A stretch of 64,000 nt of DNA from Spirochaetota bacterium. Its GTDB lineage: Bacteria; Spirochaetota; UBA4802; JAFGDQ01. Positions 9,524 to 19,496 of this stretch are shown here, in pieces. A model generated the notes under the pieces. The model was not told the origin of the DNA, made no database searches, and saw only the letters and a list, made by a program, of their open reading frames with translations. The stretch lies in assembly GCA_034190085.1 (NCBI GenBank), contig JAXHTS010000030.1:1-64000 (forward strand), written 5' to 3'. Both the position numbers and the translations under genes were made by a program. Position 1 is the first letter of the stretch, and every line of letters starts with the position of its first letter.

Positions 9524-10411
9524 TTAAACCTCAAGCCAAGAGTCAGAGAATAGTGATTCGCCCATCAAAACCTTTACGCTCTTTGCATATTTGACCTCAT
9601 CTTCAGAAAGGGTATTCATGTCCACCTTCTCTCCATCCATTATGCTGTGAACCAGTTTGGTAAGATTCTCCCTCTCACCATTAACAACACTATTAAGATC
9701 ATCATCAAAAGCATCAACAATAGCTGAATGAAGACCATTCTTCATAAGCATTATCAGATATGGTATATTTAACCAAGGACGCAACTCGTCGGGAACTCCG
9801 TTGGAGACATTGGACAATCCAACAGTTGACTTTGCTCCAGGGGCAATATCCTTCAGCATGCCCATGCATTCCACACAGGCCTTTACCTGATTTATTTCTA
9901 CAGATATGGGAGAAACAATAGGGTCAACCCATAATTTTTCAATTGGTATATCCAACTCAGTTGCTTTCTGTACAAAATCAACAATATGCATAGCCCTCTC
10001 ATTAGCATCTCTAGGCATTCCATCATCGCTCCATAATAGGGCAATGAGATCAGCATTGTATTGTTTAGCTAGTTTGAGTCCAGATTCAAATCGTGATGTT
10101 TGAATTGAAACAGAATTTATCAATGCTGGAATTTTGCATACTTTTAATCCAGCCTCAGTCGCAGCCATATTCGTTGTATCTAAGGCTAACGGTATATCAG
10201 TTGTAACCTCCTGGATCGTGTTAACAAGCCATTCCATCATCTCATCTCCACCCTTTCTAGCAGGTCCAATATTCACATCAATATAATCAACTCCTGCCTC
10301 AACCTCCTTTTCAACCATCTCCTGTATAGGGCGAGCGTTTCTCTCCTTCATTGCTGGTCCAAGAACCTTTGACATTACATTTAGATTTTCTCCTATGCGT
10401 ATAAAAGACAT
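9524..10411 (-). CDS. acsE: Methyltetrahydrofolate:corrinoid iron-sulfur protein methyltransferase
   Basis: AcsE transfers the methyl group from methyl-tetrahydrofolate to the cobalt of the corrinoid iron-sulfur protein. The 295-residue protein has the pterin-binding (DHPS-like) TIM-barrel sequence of the family: IGENLNV near the N-terminus, DVNIGPA, LDTTNMAATEAGL, and the VGLSNVSNGVP segment near the end of the barrel. I placed the start at the ATG at 10411, which has AAAGGAGG nine or so bases upstream; an in-frame ATG 30 codons earlier overlaps acsC and has no such support. It is the last gene of the acs cluster, 20 bases after acsC. Confidence 0.93.
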   Translation of the reverse strand: MSFIRIGENLNVMSKVLGPAMKERNARPIQEMVEKEVEAGVDYIDVNIGPARKGGDEMMEWLVNTIQEVTTDIPLALDTTNMAATEAGLKVCKIPALINSVSIQTSRFESGLKLAKQYNADLIALLWSDDGMPRDANERAMHIVDFVQKATELDIPIEKLWVDPIVSPISVEINQVKACVECMGMLKDIAPGAKSTVGLSNVSNGVPDELRPWLNIPYLIMLMKNGLHSAIVDAFDDDLNSVVNGERENLTKLVHSIMDGEKVDMNTLSEDEVKYAKSVKVLMGESLFSDSWLEV

Positions 10412-10431
10412 TCCTTTATTCCTCCTTTTAT

Positions 10432-11778
10432 CTATGCTGAGTATTCTTTTAAGAATGCTGGAATGTGAGCCGCCTCTCTTGGGCCAATTGTGATCTTCCA
10501 ATCAGATAACTCCTCTTCCAATTCGCCGCTAATAGAGGCGGAATAACCTGGTATTATAAGTGTTTTATTGGAAATCTTATCCACAATTCCACTCTTCTTT
10601 ACAAATGGACCAATAGCGTCTGCTACAAATTTTCCTGCTGCCCAGGCTGTGAGTACTGATAGTCCTTCTGTATCCATTACAAGTAGCCAAGTGGGAACCC
10701 TGCTTCCCTCAATCTCACCAGAAACGATAAAATATGTGAGTGAAAAATTGGTTGTAATGAGAACAGGTGATTTTTCATCAGGATTATTTATCTCATAGAT
10801 GCCTTGCTCAGTAGCCATTGGCCTTTGAGGATCTGTATATATATTCATCCTCTCAACTAAGAGAGGGAATAGACTAAATCCTTCAAGATCGGAGAGTACT
10901 ACTATCCCGCTATATTTTGCAATAAATGTAGATGCTATTAAAGTCTCTTCCATAAAATCATCAGTCATATCACAGGGAAAGGTGATAGTTGGAAATCCTA
11001 GAGGTCTAAAGGTATTCTTTATTGCAGCTCGTCTAATGATGATCTGATCTTCAAAGGCCTTCTTCATCTTCCTGGATCCTGAATCAATAACTATCTCCTT
11101 TAGTCCCATATCGGAAAGCTTGTTTGTCAGCTCTATGACTTCATCAATGCTGCTTCCCTTTACAGCAACCGAGCATTTGTTCTCCTTTGCCAGATTACCT
11201 ACTTCCTCAACATTTTCTTTTGTCGCAGCATAAAGAAGCGGACGCCTATCCGCAGCAGCCTTAACACCGGTAGAAAGCACATCCACTTTATCGCTCATCA
11301 ATATCAAGCCACAATCGACTGCCCCCTTAACCTTATTCACAAGCTGTTCAAATGCTGATGCATCTCCACTCTCAGATTTAATAGCTATCATATCTGACTT
11401 TAATATTAAACCTACTCTCTCATATTTGAGATCATTAAAACTTTTCAATCTTTTCTCAATGTCACCATCACTCATCTTGTCTGTAATTAAAACCGCAATC
11501 CCTGTAGGATTGACAAATGTCTTTTCATGTCTAAAGAGGACTGTCTCTCCCCCGGTTTTAAAAGCATTGTCTCCAGAACCGATTGTAACAGGCAATACCG
11601 GCGGGGCAGATGCTGAAGATAGTTTCTCTTTTGCTTCATCTGAGACATGAGGACATGAATCGAGCTCTGCCTGTCCCGCTGCCAGCTTCATAGCAAAAGC
11701 GAGGCATGTGGGAACACCACAATCTTTGCAATTTGTCTGCGGTAACATTTTATAGATTTCTACACCCGTAAGTCCCAT
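10432..11778 (-). CDS. acsC: Corrinoid iron-sulfur protein, large subunit
   Basis: Large (gamma) subunit of the CFeSP that carries the methyl group on cobalt from AcsE to acetyl-CoA synthase. The N-terminus has the [4Fe-4S] ligands in the expected CX2CX4CX16C spacing (Cys17, Cys20, Cys25, Cys42), with a linker and a TIM-barrel/cobalamin-interacting region after them; 448 residues is normal. A good AAAGGAG site precedes the ATG by seven bases. It forms the carrier with AcsD, which is encoded three genes upstream in the same cluster. Confidence 0.96.
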   Translation of the reverse strand: MGLTGVEIYKMLPQTNCKDCGVPTCLAFAMKLAAGQAELDSCPHVSDEAKEKLSSASAPPVLPVTIGSGDNAFKTGGETVLFRHEKTFVNPTGIAVLITDKMSDGDIEKRLKSFNDLKYERVGLILKSDMIAIKSESGDASAFEQLVNKVKGAVDCGLILMSDKVDVLSTGVKAAADRRPLLYAATKENVEEVGNLAKENKCSVAVKGSSIDEVIELTNKLSDMGLKEIVIDSGSRKMKKAFEDQIIIRRAAIKNTFRPLGFPTITFPCDMTDDFMEETLIASTFIAKYSGIVVLSDLEGFSLFPLLVERMNIYTDPQRPMATEQGIYEINNPDEKSPVLITTNFSLTYFIVSGEIEGSRVPTWLLVMDTEGLSVLTAWAAGKFVADAIGPFVKKSGIVDKISNKTLIIPGYSASISGELEEELSDWKITIGPREAAHIPAFLKEYSA

Positions 11779-11903
11779 TTTTTATCTCCTTTAATAAAAA
11801 TAATTCATTATATCTATCAGAAATTTCATTAAAATTTACAATGCACATCATGATAATATTCAGGAAGTGCGCCGTAATTTAATAATGAAGAATCAATTGC
11901 CAG

Positions 11904-14108
11904 CTACAGAATAGAATCCATCTCTAAAGCAGGATGTCCCTTCTCAGTAATATAGACCAGCACCTCTTCCTCTGTTGTCGCTACTGTTTCATCTGCTATC
12001 TTATCTAGAAGATCGGGTATACCTATCTCTTTAGCTCGTGCATCAAAACGCTCCTTTATTTCCTCCTTCAATGCCTTTGGTAACCATACGAGGCGTTTCA
12101 ATCCACCCTCAGCAGATATAAACTTTTTACTTGTGATGTAATATTTACTATGTCCCAGAAAACCGGGGGTTACATTTCCACCACCTACTGTTCCAGCAAG
12201 CGTTGTAAATTTCATGCCGCATGGCGTCTCCCCTGATGTATCCCTGTCTACAGTCATGATTCCATTACAAGTAGGTAGGAGAGCTGCAATGCACTCAAAA
12301 CATCCACAGGAAGTCATTGGATTTCTCATAATGCTATATGCATCCACAGTGGTTACGTTGCCGCGTGATGCCTTTGAAACAAAGGCATCTGTCCCCTTCC
12401 AAGTGCCATGTACTTCATCAATCGCCTCTTCCTTGTATACTGGCTGGTTGGGTCCTGTAGGATTTATCTCATAGGATGCCTTGCAATCAAGCCAATTATA
12501 TGCGCCACAGAGACCGGTTCTTTCCGGTGTTACTATGCATACGTGATTGGGAGCAAAGGACTGACATAGTGTACAAGAGTAAAAGGGATCTGTATCTTCA
12601 TCCGTCATCCCTGCTATTCGGTCATCCCTCTTTTTATATATTGCCCTGGCCTTTTTAAGAATCTCGTCCACTTTGTCCTGTTCAGTATATAGTGTAATTT
12701 GAACCTTATCAAAAATTGTACCAAAATCCTGATGGAGTTTTGCATGTAAAATATCCCCAATATTGGATAGTGTAAATCCCTTTTCAACTGCCTGCTTGCT
12801 AACGCGTATCCAAGCTATATCCCTCTGCCCAATATGCATTATTCCCTGAGCATAATTTATAAGATGATGGATCTGTCTCTCAAGAATGGGCTCAAAGTCA
12901 TCCTGCATCTCTCTACCTGCAACCTGAACATATATAGCTAAAGGCAGCTTTGTACCAGGTTCGATATCCTTAACATCAGGACCTATAACCTCTATCTTGC
13001 CATCTGTTACCTCGTTCAAATCAGCGGAGGTAACCAATTCAACAGCTGTAGTCCTTCCACCACCAGCTTCTAAATAGATATCATCACCTCTTACACGCTC
13101 GCCCTCAAATGCAGGACCATATGAAACAGGCACAGGGACCTTAGATACTGTCACCTTTAGTCCCCTAACCTCTATAGATTTTTGAACAATCTCATCATGC
13201 GGAATGTTTGAAACGACATGCTCGTAAGTACAGACACCCGTAGGTAGTATCTCTGGGATTGGAGTATCAGCGATAACAGGAAAACCATAATTAACACAAG
13301 CTAAACCATTTGCATACCATTCATCACTGACATACCCAAAGGTGATTGCAAAGGCAAATATTCTATCCTTGTTATATATAAGAATTTTTCTGTAATCACC
13401 TGGATCGATTCCACCAAAGGACATCGCAGCCCTGGTAGCAAAGCCTACGGCAAATACCGCAGCGCTTACTTCAGGACCAAATGAAACGAGCCTAGTGCCC
13501 CATCCGATCTGAACTCCCTCATCTACAAGCTGTTGTGACATTGTTCTGCCATCTGTGTCAGCAGCCATGAAAACATAAAGATTTTTCTCTTGTAACTCTA
13601 ATGCAATCTTTGCGGCAACCTTAGGGTCTTCTGGGGCTCCGAGCATTGCGGCAAAACCGGGGGCTGTACCATCTACAAACTCAACTCCCCTCTTTCTCAT
13701 AATGATATCATCTGCAGCGCCCAACCAGATATTGCTATCTGTAACGTCCTCACCCTGTACATAAATATTTGGGTCCTCAATATATTTTATCGCCTCAATC
13801 AACTCTTCGGCAAAGGCAGTGGCCATACCAGCATCAAGCGCTGGCCCAAGATAGGGTAGATGATGCTTTTCCTTTACCAAAGGAGGCAGTAATGAACGAC
13901 ATACTTTAATTGTTGTTTCCATATCGGTCAGTTTTTCAACCTTCTGTCCTGATATACCATAAATAATTGGAAGGTAATAACCGGTATTTGGGAAGGCGAC
14001 TTCCTGGTTAGGCCCAAATTTATCTATCGCTTCTTTGACTTTCTTGTCAGCCCTGTCAATTATATTGTATGCGCCTCTTATTCCAGCTGAAGCTATAATT
14101 TTAGACAC
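11904..14108 (-). CDS. acsB: Acetyl-CoA synthase
   Basis: Condenses CO from CODH, the CFeSP methyl group and CoA to acetyl-CoA. The 734-residue protein has the bacterial three-domain layout, with the N-terminal CODH-binding region. A-cluster ligands are all present: Cys512, Cys515, Cys524 and Cys534 for the [4Fe-4S] cubane and CGC at Cys601-Gly602-Cys603 for the distal nickel, each six residues later than the corresponding positions that I remember for the Moorella enzyme (506, 509, 518, 528, 595, 597). Nothing is truncated. It lies between the CODH and CFeSP genes, which is the usual context. Confidence 0.97.
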   Translation of the reverse strand: MSKIIASAGIRGAYNIIDRADKKVKEAIDKFGPNQEVAFPNTGYYLPIIYGISGQKVEKLTDMETTIKVCRSLLPPLVKEKHHLPYLGPALDAGMATAFAEELIEAIKYIEDPNIYVQGEDVTDSNIWLGAADDIIMRKRGVEFVDGTAPGFAAMLGAPEDPKVAAKIALELQEKNLYVFMAADTDGRTMSQQLVDEGVQIGWGTRLVSFGPEVSAAVFAVGFATRAAMSFGGIDPGDYRKILIYNKDRIFAFAITFGYVSDEWYANGLACVNYGFPVIADTPIPEILPTGVCTYEHVVSNIPHDEIVQKSIEVRGLKVTVSKVPVPVSYGPAFEGERVRGDDIYLEAGGGRTTAVELVTSADLNEVTDGKIEVIGPDVKDIEPGTKLPLAIYVQVAGREMQDDFEPILERQIHHLINYAQGIMHIGQRDIAWIRVSKQAVEKGFTLSNIGDILHAKLHQDFGTIFDKVQITLYTEQDKVDEILKKARAIYKKRDDRIAGMTDEDTDPFYSCTLCQSFAPNHVCIVTPERTGLCGAYNWLDCKASYEINPTGPNQPVYKEEAIDEVHGTWKGTDAFVSKASRGNVTTVDAYSIMRNPMTSCGCFECIAALLPTCNGIMTVDRDTSGETPCGMKFTTLAGTVGGGNVTPGFLGHSKYYITSKKFISAEGGLKRLVWLPKALKEEIKERFDARAKEIGIPDLLDKIADETVATTEEEVLVYITEKGHPALEMDSIL

Positions 14109-14166
14109 TTTCTTTTCCTCCTATAATAATCATAGAATTATCATAAACGTGATTTGCATACTCATT

Positions 14167-16110
14167 TTATGCAAGCTCTCTACGCGCTTCCATATCAAAG
14201 AGTATTCTCTCTCTTTTCTTATCAATCCCAAGTTCTTTGCGTTTTTTGTCAATATGCGCTATCATCTTTTTCGCATGCTCAATAGGATCAGGCTCATAAT
14301 CCCACATCCCACCATACTGTTCTTCCAAGTCTTTAAACAGATAATCAGTAAATATTTTGCTTCCTGTAGTTGGGAAGGTGGTACCAAAGACTGTGTAAAC
14401 ACCTGATGTGACAAAATAGTGACCTATTGAAATTGCCTTTTCGCTCATCCATTCAGGGGCGGAACCAGCAGCAGGCAGGTCGCTGATATCATCACCTAAT
14501 CCACCATCCTTAACAACCGCTGTCGCTGCGATTAAGATTCTGCTATTGTCAACACAAGAACCCATATGAAGAACTGGAGGGATGCCTACTGTTTCACAAA
14601 CCTCAGCAAGACCTGGTCCTGCGTATTTCGCTCCCTCTGGAGTGAGAAGTCCTTCTTTACCACAGGCTATTGCGCAACACCCAGTAGTGAGAACAATAAC
14701 ATCATTTTTTATGAGTTCCTTAACTACAGTCAAATGATCATTATCATGTGTCGTTCTGGCATTATTACATCCGACGACACCACCAATACCTCGAATTCTA
14801 CCATTTATTATATTATCGTTTAGGGGACGGTATGAGGCTCTGAAGGTGCCCCCAAGCAGATAATTTATTGTTTCATGACTGAAGCCAGCGATCATTCCGG
14901 ATTTTTCATTGGGAATAAGAATTTCTCCCTTTCTGTTTGAATAATTATCAATTGCAGCCTTAACAATTGCCTTTGCAGAATTGATGGCATCATGCTCATG
15001 AAATTCCATTCTCGTTGCGCCAGTAATATCAGCCTTTGGGTTTGTAGTAATCACCTTTGTATGATAGCATGTAGCGACGTTAACTAGAGACTGCATTATA
15101 CATTGAACATCGACTATCATAGCATCAACAGCGCCCGTTGTTATTGCAAGCTCCTGCTGTAGGAAATTTCCAGCTATTGGAATACCATGCCTCATCAATA
15201 TCTCGTTTGCCGTGCAACATATCCCTCCGAGTTGTATTCCTTTTGCGCCTTTAGATTCTGCCATTTTGAGAATTTCCGGATCCTGTGCCGCTACAACTAT
15301 CATCTCGGAGAGTAGTGGTTCATGTCCATGAACAATAATATTTACATGATCTTCTTTCAGGATTCCGAGATTTGCTTCAGAATAGAGTGGAACAGGAGTG
15401 CCAAACATGATATCCTGAAGTTCAGTCGCCAACATAGATCCTCCCCATCCATCACCAAGGGCAGCTCTAGTCCCCTGTTGCATCAGAGATTTATAATCCT
15501 GATCAACACCCATGTGAGTTCTATGCATTATCTCTACGATTTCTCTATCAATACCTCTTGGCCATACACCCTGCTTTCTCCATATTTCCTGTCTCTTCTC
15601 TGGGGCTTTCTTTAAATAGAGCACTTCGCCTTCCTGTTTGCCCCATTCAGCAAGGGCCTTTTCGCCAATTTCAATAGCGATGTCTTTTACTTCCTTCTCA
15701 TTAATATCTATCTCAAGGTCTTGAGCCACTTGGTATAGTTTCTGCTCATCCTTAATCTCATAACCAGCAATCTCTCCCTTGGCAGTAGCTAGAAATGTTT
15801 CTGCTACGCCTCTACCGTGATCAGAATGCGCTGCAGCACCGCCAGCTATCATTCTAATAAAATTTCTCGCTGAAATGGTCTCAGCCGTTGCACCACAAAG
15901 CCCAACCTTTCTTTCAGCGTCTTCTTTCTTAGGAGCCGGAACTCTACAGGGACCCATTGAGCAATTCTTGCAGCAACTACCCTCAGAACCTATTGGGCAG
16001 GGTTTCATATCACTAGCTCTGTCAAAAACCGTGTTGACATTATCCTTTTTAGCCTTTTCGTAGAGGTCCAGCGTTACCTTATCAACGCTAATAGCTTTAT
16101 CTTCTGCCAT
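14167..16110 (-). CDS. cooS: Carbon monoxide dehydrogenase catalytic subunit
   Basis: The Ni-dependent CODH (AcsA/CooS) that interconverts CO2 and CO and feeds CO to AcsB. The 647-residue chain has the N-terminal B/D-cluster cysteines (Cys38, Cys46, Cys47, Cys50, Cys55, Cys72 in a CC..C.MGPCR setting) and C-cluster elements: HGHEPLLSE, GGICCTANE, a GCCAIACGKEG segment and MGSCVDNSR. Its position directly before acsB argues that it is the bifunctional CODH/ACS partner (acsA) and not a stand-alone CooS. Confidence 0.96.
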   Translation of the reverse strand: MAEDKAISVDKVTLDLYEKAKKDNVNTVFDRASDMKPCPIGSEGSCCKNCSMGPCRVPAPKKEDAERKVGLCGATAETISARNFIRMIAGGAAAHSDHGRGVAETFLATAKGEIAGYEIKDEQKLYQVAQDLEIDINEKEVKDIAIEIGEKALAEWGKQEGEVLYLKKAPEKRQEIWRKQGVWPRGIDREIVEIMHRTHMGVDQDYKSLMQQGTRAALGDGWGGSMLATELQDIMFGTPVPLYSEANLGILKEDHVNIIVHGHEPLLSEMIVVAAQDPEILKMAESKGAKGIQLGGICCTANEILMRHGIPIAGNFLQQELAITTGAVDAMIVDVQCIMQSLVNVATCYHTKVITTNPKADITGATRMEFHEHDAINSAKAIVKAAIDNYSNRKGEILIPNEKSGMIAGFSHETINYLLGGTFRASYRPLNDNIINGRIRGIGGVVGCNNARTTHDNDHLTVVKELIKNDVIVLTTGCCAIACGKEGLLTPEGAKYAGPGLAEVCETVGIPPVLHMGSCVDNSRILIAATAVVKDGGLGDDISDLPAAGSAPEWMSEKAISIGHYFVTSGVYTVFGTTFPTTGSKIFTDYLFKDLEEQYGGMWDYEPDPIEHAKKMIAHIDKKRKELGIDKKRERILFDMEARRELA

Positions 16111-16136
16111 CTTAATTTCTCCTTACATATTAGTTG

Positions 16137-17084
16137 TTACTCACTCGATAGATTTGATATCATTTTATCTATTAATTTTACTGAATCAGGATGACGCAAA
16201 ATAACTATACTTGCACCGGCAAGAAGCATGGTCATAGCTGTGATACACTCAATAATGATACCGCGCTTTTCGGCATTCCCTAAAGTTGGTTCTTCATCAG
16301 CTGATAATTTTGCCTCTTTTGTCTTCCATGTCTCAATCCCGACATTACAGATGATGGGATTTTGTAGCTTTTCATCCTCCTGAGTAAGAGCAGCCATCAT
16401 ATCTCTCTCCATTACTGAATAAGAATATTCAAGCCCATAACCAAGAGCACCTGTAGTTGGATCAACTATAATTTTATTATCAGGCACACCGAGGTTTCCC
16501 AGTAATATATTAAGCTGTTTGGCCAGGTTGATATCTATTGGTGTTGACGCAATAACTGTGTGCTTATAGGCTATAGCACCTGCGCCAATCTGCTTATGAT
16601 CTGCCTCTTCAACAGGACCAATAATTAAATTTTTCCCTTCGCACTGTTCACTCAGTATTCTCAATACCTCAGTGTCCTTCTCAGCATTAGCGACTCCCCA
16701 GAGAATAACAGGAACATTAACAGCATCAATTACGGATTTGGCAACCTTTGCAGCCTCATCCGCACTTCTGTTCAATCCGTTTGGATCAATACTCTTTAGC
16801 TGAAGAGCAATCATCTCAGCGCCATATTCTTCAACATTCTTTTTTGCCCATTGGACAGGATCTCCAAGAACATCCTTAAACGGCTCAACTGCAGCCTCAG
16901 CCCAGTCATCAGGTTCATAATCATAAACCTCCATAGCTATTCTGGGTTTATGAGGCATATCTCCCTCAAATAGATAAAAGGGATAAGATGTCTGTCCTCC
17001 AACAGTTACAACATTATCCCCAGCTCCGAGGGCAATCTCCCTTATCTTTCCTGAATAGTCTATTGTTGGTATTTCAAAAGCCAT
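16137..17084 (-). CDS. acsD: Corrinoid iron-sulfur protein, small subunit
   Basis: The 315-residue beta subunit of the CFeSP, a TIM barrel that binds the corrinoid together with AcsC. Recognisable family segments include the N-terminal strand with GGQTSYPF and MEVYDYEPDDWAEAA, the PVILWGVANAEKDTEVL stretch and the DPTTGALGYGLEY segment, which is typical of AcsD/CdhD. It starts the acsD-cooS-acsB-acsC-acsE series, with a 26-base gap to cooS. No iron-sulfur motif is expected or present. Confidence 0.95.
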   Translation of the reverse strand: MAFEIPTIDYSGKIREIALGAGDNVVTVGGQTSYPFYLFEGDMPHKPRIAMEVYDYEPDDWAEAAVEPFKDVLGDPVQWAKKNVEEYGAEMIALQLKSIDPNGLNRSADEAAKVAKSVIDAVNVPVILWGVANAEKDTEVLRILSEQCEGKNLIIGPVEEADHKQIGAGAIAYKHTVIASTPIDINLAKQLNILLGNLGVPDNKIIVDPTTGALGYGLEYSYSVMERDMMAALTQEDEKLQNPIICNVGIETWKTKEAKLSADEEPTLGNAEKRGIIIECITAMTMLLAGASIVILRHPDSVKLIDKMISNLSSE

Positions 17085-17124
17085 TGCTTATCTCCTCCTT
17101 AATGCCAAATAATATTATAAAAAG

Positions 17125-17343
17125 TTATCTTCTTTTCTCACTTCCGAACCAATCATCGCTGTACCAATAGCGTTCTGCTGATTTAATATATTTCAGCTTT
17201 TCCTCCTTGGTTTTTAGGATACCTCTCCAACCAAGCTCTTTCCCACAACCAATAGTCTCCGGTATTCCAGATTCATAGGTTTCATCAAGAAGCTTAACCT
17301 TTTTGCCTTTATGATCTTCCTTCTCAACATGTTTATAATCCAT
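17125..17343 (-). CDS. Small protein of unknown function in the acs cluster
   Basis: A 72-residue, charged protein between folD and acsD, on the same strand. A GGAGG site sits ten bases before its ATG, and gaps on both sides are short (about 40 and 70 bases), so it probably belongs to the same transcript and is translated. It has one cysteine in an IGCGKELGWRG segment, a Trp/Tyr-rich C-terminal part and no signal or membrane segment. I do not recognise a family. Involvement in assembly or stability of the CODH/ACS-CFeSP proteins is only a guess from position. Confidence 0.6.
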   Translation of the reverse strand: MDYKHVEKEDHKGKKVKLLDETYESGIPETIGCGKELGWRGILKTKEEKLKYIKSAERYWYSDDWFGSEKRR

Positions 17344-17412
17344 AAGGTATAGTCCTCCATAATATTAGTATTTATTAAGCTTAAAAAAGCTTTGAAGAAA
17401 TATAAGCCTAAT

Positions 17413-18300
17413 CTATAAAACACCTGCTGCATGCTTAGCAGCATTAACAGTATTTAACATCAACATAGTAATCGTCATGGGCCCAACACCACCAGGAACA
17501 GGTGTTATTGCGCTTGCCTTTTCCTTAACAGCATCAAAATCCACATCACCCTTTAGCTTTGCCTTTCCTTCTGGTGTCATGCCTACACGATTTACACCAA
17601 CGTCTATTACTACAGCTCCATCCTTTACCATATCTGCAGTAACTGCATCTGGTTTCCCTGCTGCAACAATCAATATATCTGCCCTTAGTGTATGACTTTT
17701 CATATCCTTTGTTCTGGTATGGCACATCGTTACTGTTGCGTTTGCTCCCTCCTGTTTCTGAACAAGCATCATTGAGATAGGTTTTCCAACAATATTGCTC
17801 CTTCCAACAACAACTACCTCAGCGCCCTCTATCTTAACGCCGGTGCGGATCAACATCTGCTGCACACCATAGGGAGTGCATGGATAGAATTTTGCCTCTC
17901 CAATCATAAGTCTTCCAACATTTACAGGATGAAATCCGTCAACATCCTTATCAGGATCAATTGCATAGAGTACCTTATTTTCGTTAATATGCTTAGGTAG
18001 TGGCAGTTGAACCAGTATACCATGAATTTTCGGATCCTTGTTATACTTGTCAATCAGCTTTAGGAGATCCTCTTCCGAAAGATCCTCAGGTTGATCATCC
18101 TGTATTGAGAAAAAACCAAGCTCCTTTGCTGTTCTTCCCTTTGCTGTGACATAGCTTATTGAAGCTGGATTCTGTCCTACTAGAATAGTGACTAAACCAG
18201 GCTGTACATTCTTTTCCTTTTTCAATTTTTCAACTTCTACTTTTAATTCTTCTCGAATCTGGGCAGCAATCTCCTTCCCGCTAATTATTTTTGCAGCCAT
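17413..18300 (-). CDS. folD: Methylene-THF dehydrogenase/methenyl-THF cyclohydrolase
   Basis: Bifunctional FolD: oxidises methylene-THF to methenyl-THF and hydrolyses it to formyl-THF, or the reverse in the acetyl-CoA pathway. 295 residues, normal length. Catalytic Tyr50 and Lys54 lie in [15 protein letters not shown], followed by VQLPLPKHI, the [10 protein letters not shown] nucleotide-binding loop and [10 protein letters not shown] near the C-terminus. Located between the small protein and a second cooC, upstream fhs supplies its substrate. Whether it uses NAD or NADP cannot be fixed by eye. Confidence 0.95.
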   Translation of the reverse strand: MAAKIISGKEIAAQIREELKVEVEKLKKEKNVQPGLVTILVGQNPASISYVTAKGRTAKELGFFSIQDDQPEDLSEEDLLKLIDKYNKDPKIHGILVQLPLPKHINENKVLYAIDPDKDVDGFHPVNVGRLMIGEAKFYPCTPYGVQQMLIRTGVKIEGAEVVVVGRSNIVGKPISMMLVQKQEGANATVTMCHTRTKDMKSHTLRADILIVAAGKPDAVTADMVKDGAVVIDVGVNRVGMTPEGKAKLKGDVDFDAVKEKASAITPVPGGVGPMTITMLMLNTVNAAKHAAGVL

Positions 18301-18357
18301 ACTGACCTCCTTATATTGAATTTGTTACATGACTGTAATTTTCTATATTAGTTGTTA

Positions 18358-19113
18358 TTAGATCTTTACTTTCTCTAAAATTTTGTCAATACATTGTACT
18401 GCTATTGAGTCATCTTTAAGTTCTGTTATAGGTATTCCCCTTATTTCAGAATCTTCTATTATCTTATCAGATATAACATTACCAAGATAGGGCAAATCAA
18501 TTTTTCTAATTTCATCATTAAAATCTTCATCTAACTTTTCTGGTGTTCTATTAATCAACAAATATCTCTCTTTTACCTCAAGCTTCAGATCATCCACTAG
18601 ATTAGATAGCCTTTTGGCAGTTCTCAATCCTTTTAATGAATAATTTGAACACAGTAGAAGTAGATCGATATTTGCATTTGTCTTTCTGCTAAAATGCTCC
18701 ATACCTGCTTCATTATCAAAGACTATATAGTTATAATTATTTATTAAATTCTCAAAGTAACCCTTGAGAATCGCGTTTGCTGAGCAATAACATCCTGGGC
18801 CTTCAGGACATCCCATTACTAAAACATCTACATCCTTACCTTCCTGTAAAATCTGATGCAATTTCAGGTCTAAAAAAGACTGCCTGGTCATTCCTTGAGG
18901 AACACTTCCCCTATCCCTTAAAAAAGAGGCGAGAACACTTCCAATACTCTCTTCAATTTCAATACCTAACGATTCAGCTAGATTAGAATTGGGATCAGCA
19001 TCAACTGCTAAAATTGGGATTTTATTCCTTTTCAACAAATGACGAACAATCAACGCAGAAGTAGTAGTCTTTCCTGTACCACCCTTACCAGCAACTGCAA
19101 TTACGTAGCTCAT
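18358..19113 (-). CDS. cooC: CODH maturation ATPase (CooC/AcsF type), copy 2
   Basis: A 251-residue paralogue of the ATPase at 8483-9253, with Walker A GKGGTGKT at 9-16, VDADPNSN and Cys108-X-Cys110 in GCYCSAN for the metal-bridged dimer. It has the same family role, energy-dependent nickel delivery to CODH and perhaps ACS. It is inside the main acs cluster between folD and fhs, so this copy is the better candidate for the CODH/ACS encoded here. The two copies share only moderate similarity (different loops after the Walker A region), arguing for an old duplication or separate origins. Confidence 0.9.
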   Translation of the reverse strand: MSYVIAVAGKGGTGKTTTSALIVRHLLKRNKIPILAVDADPNSNLAESLGIEIEESIGSVLASFLRDRGSVPQGMTRQSFLDLKLHQILQEGKDVDVLVMGCPEGPGCYCSANAILKGYFENLINNYNYIVFDNEAGMEHFSRKTNANIDLLLLCSNYSLKGLRTAKRLSNLVDDLKLEVKERYLLINRTPEKLDEDFNDEIRKIDLPYLGNVISDKIIEDSEIRGIPITELKDDSIAVQCIDKILEKVKI

Positions 19114-19496
19114 TTTATATTCCTAAATCTTTCCTTTTCCAATTCTAAAATATAAAGATCTCGACATATTATCCATTATACTAAGCATTATAAATTTAGG
19201 GTTTGTATCCTTTTAGTTGAAGTTAAAAAGTAAGTAGTATCATTAAATCTTACACCTGAAGGAATTTCATCAATTTGTTGTATGCTAAAATTCAACCTTT
19301 ATATGCTGCCATATAAATCAATTAAGTAAATATGTGAGTTTATTTGTAGAATTATAAATAACATCAGCAATTGACAGACTATATACATAAAGTTTTCTTC
19401 CCGTCAAGGCTTATATTTGTCTAAACGGGAAGAAAACATGAATGTATGCTACTATATCTAAATCCAGATATTTAACAATTAGTCAGGATAACGGAA
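19114..19496. other. Intergenic region between cooC and fhs
   Basis: 383 bases without a gene. It holds the inverted repeat at 19392-19437 close to the fhs stop and otherwise AT-rich sequence. A promoter for the cooC-folD-acs transcript is likely here, but I could not assign one with confidence. Confidence 0.5.
19392..19437 (-). terminator. Terminator-like inverted repeat after fhs
   Basis: A perfect 13-base-pair stem, GTTTTCTTCCCGT with its complement ACGGGAAGAAAAC, around a 20-base loop. It lies 60 bases past the fhs stop and is followed on the minus strand by a short T-rich run, so it could end the fhs transcript. The large loop is less usual for a simple terminator, and a regulatory RNA structure is possible. 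Confidence 0.65.
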
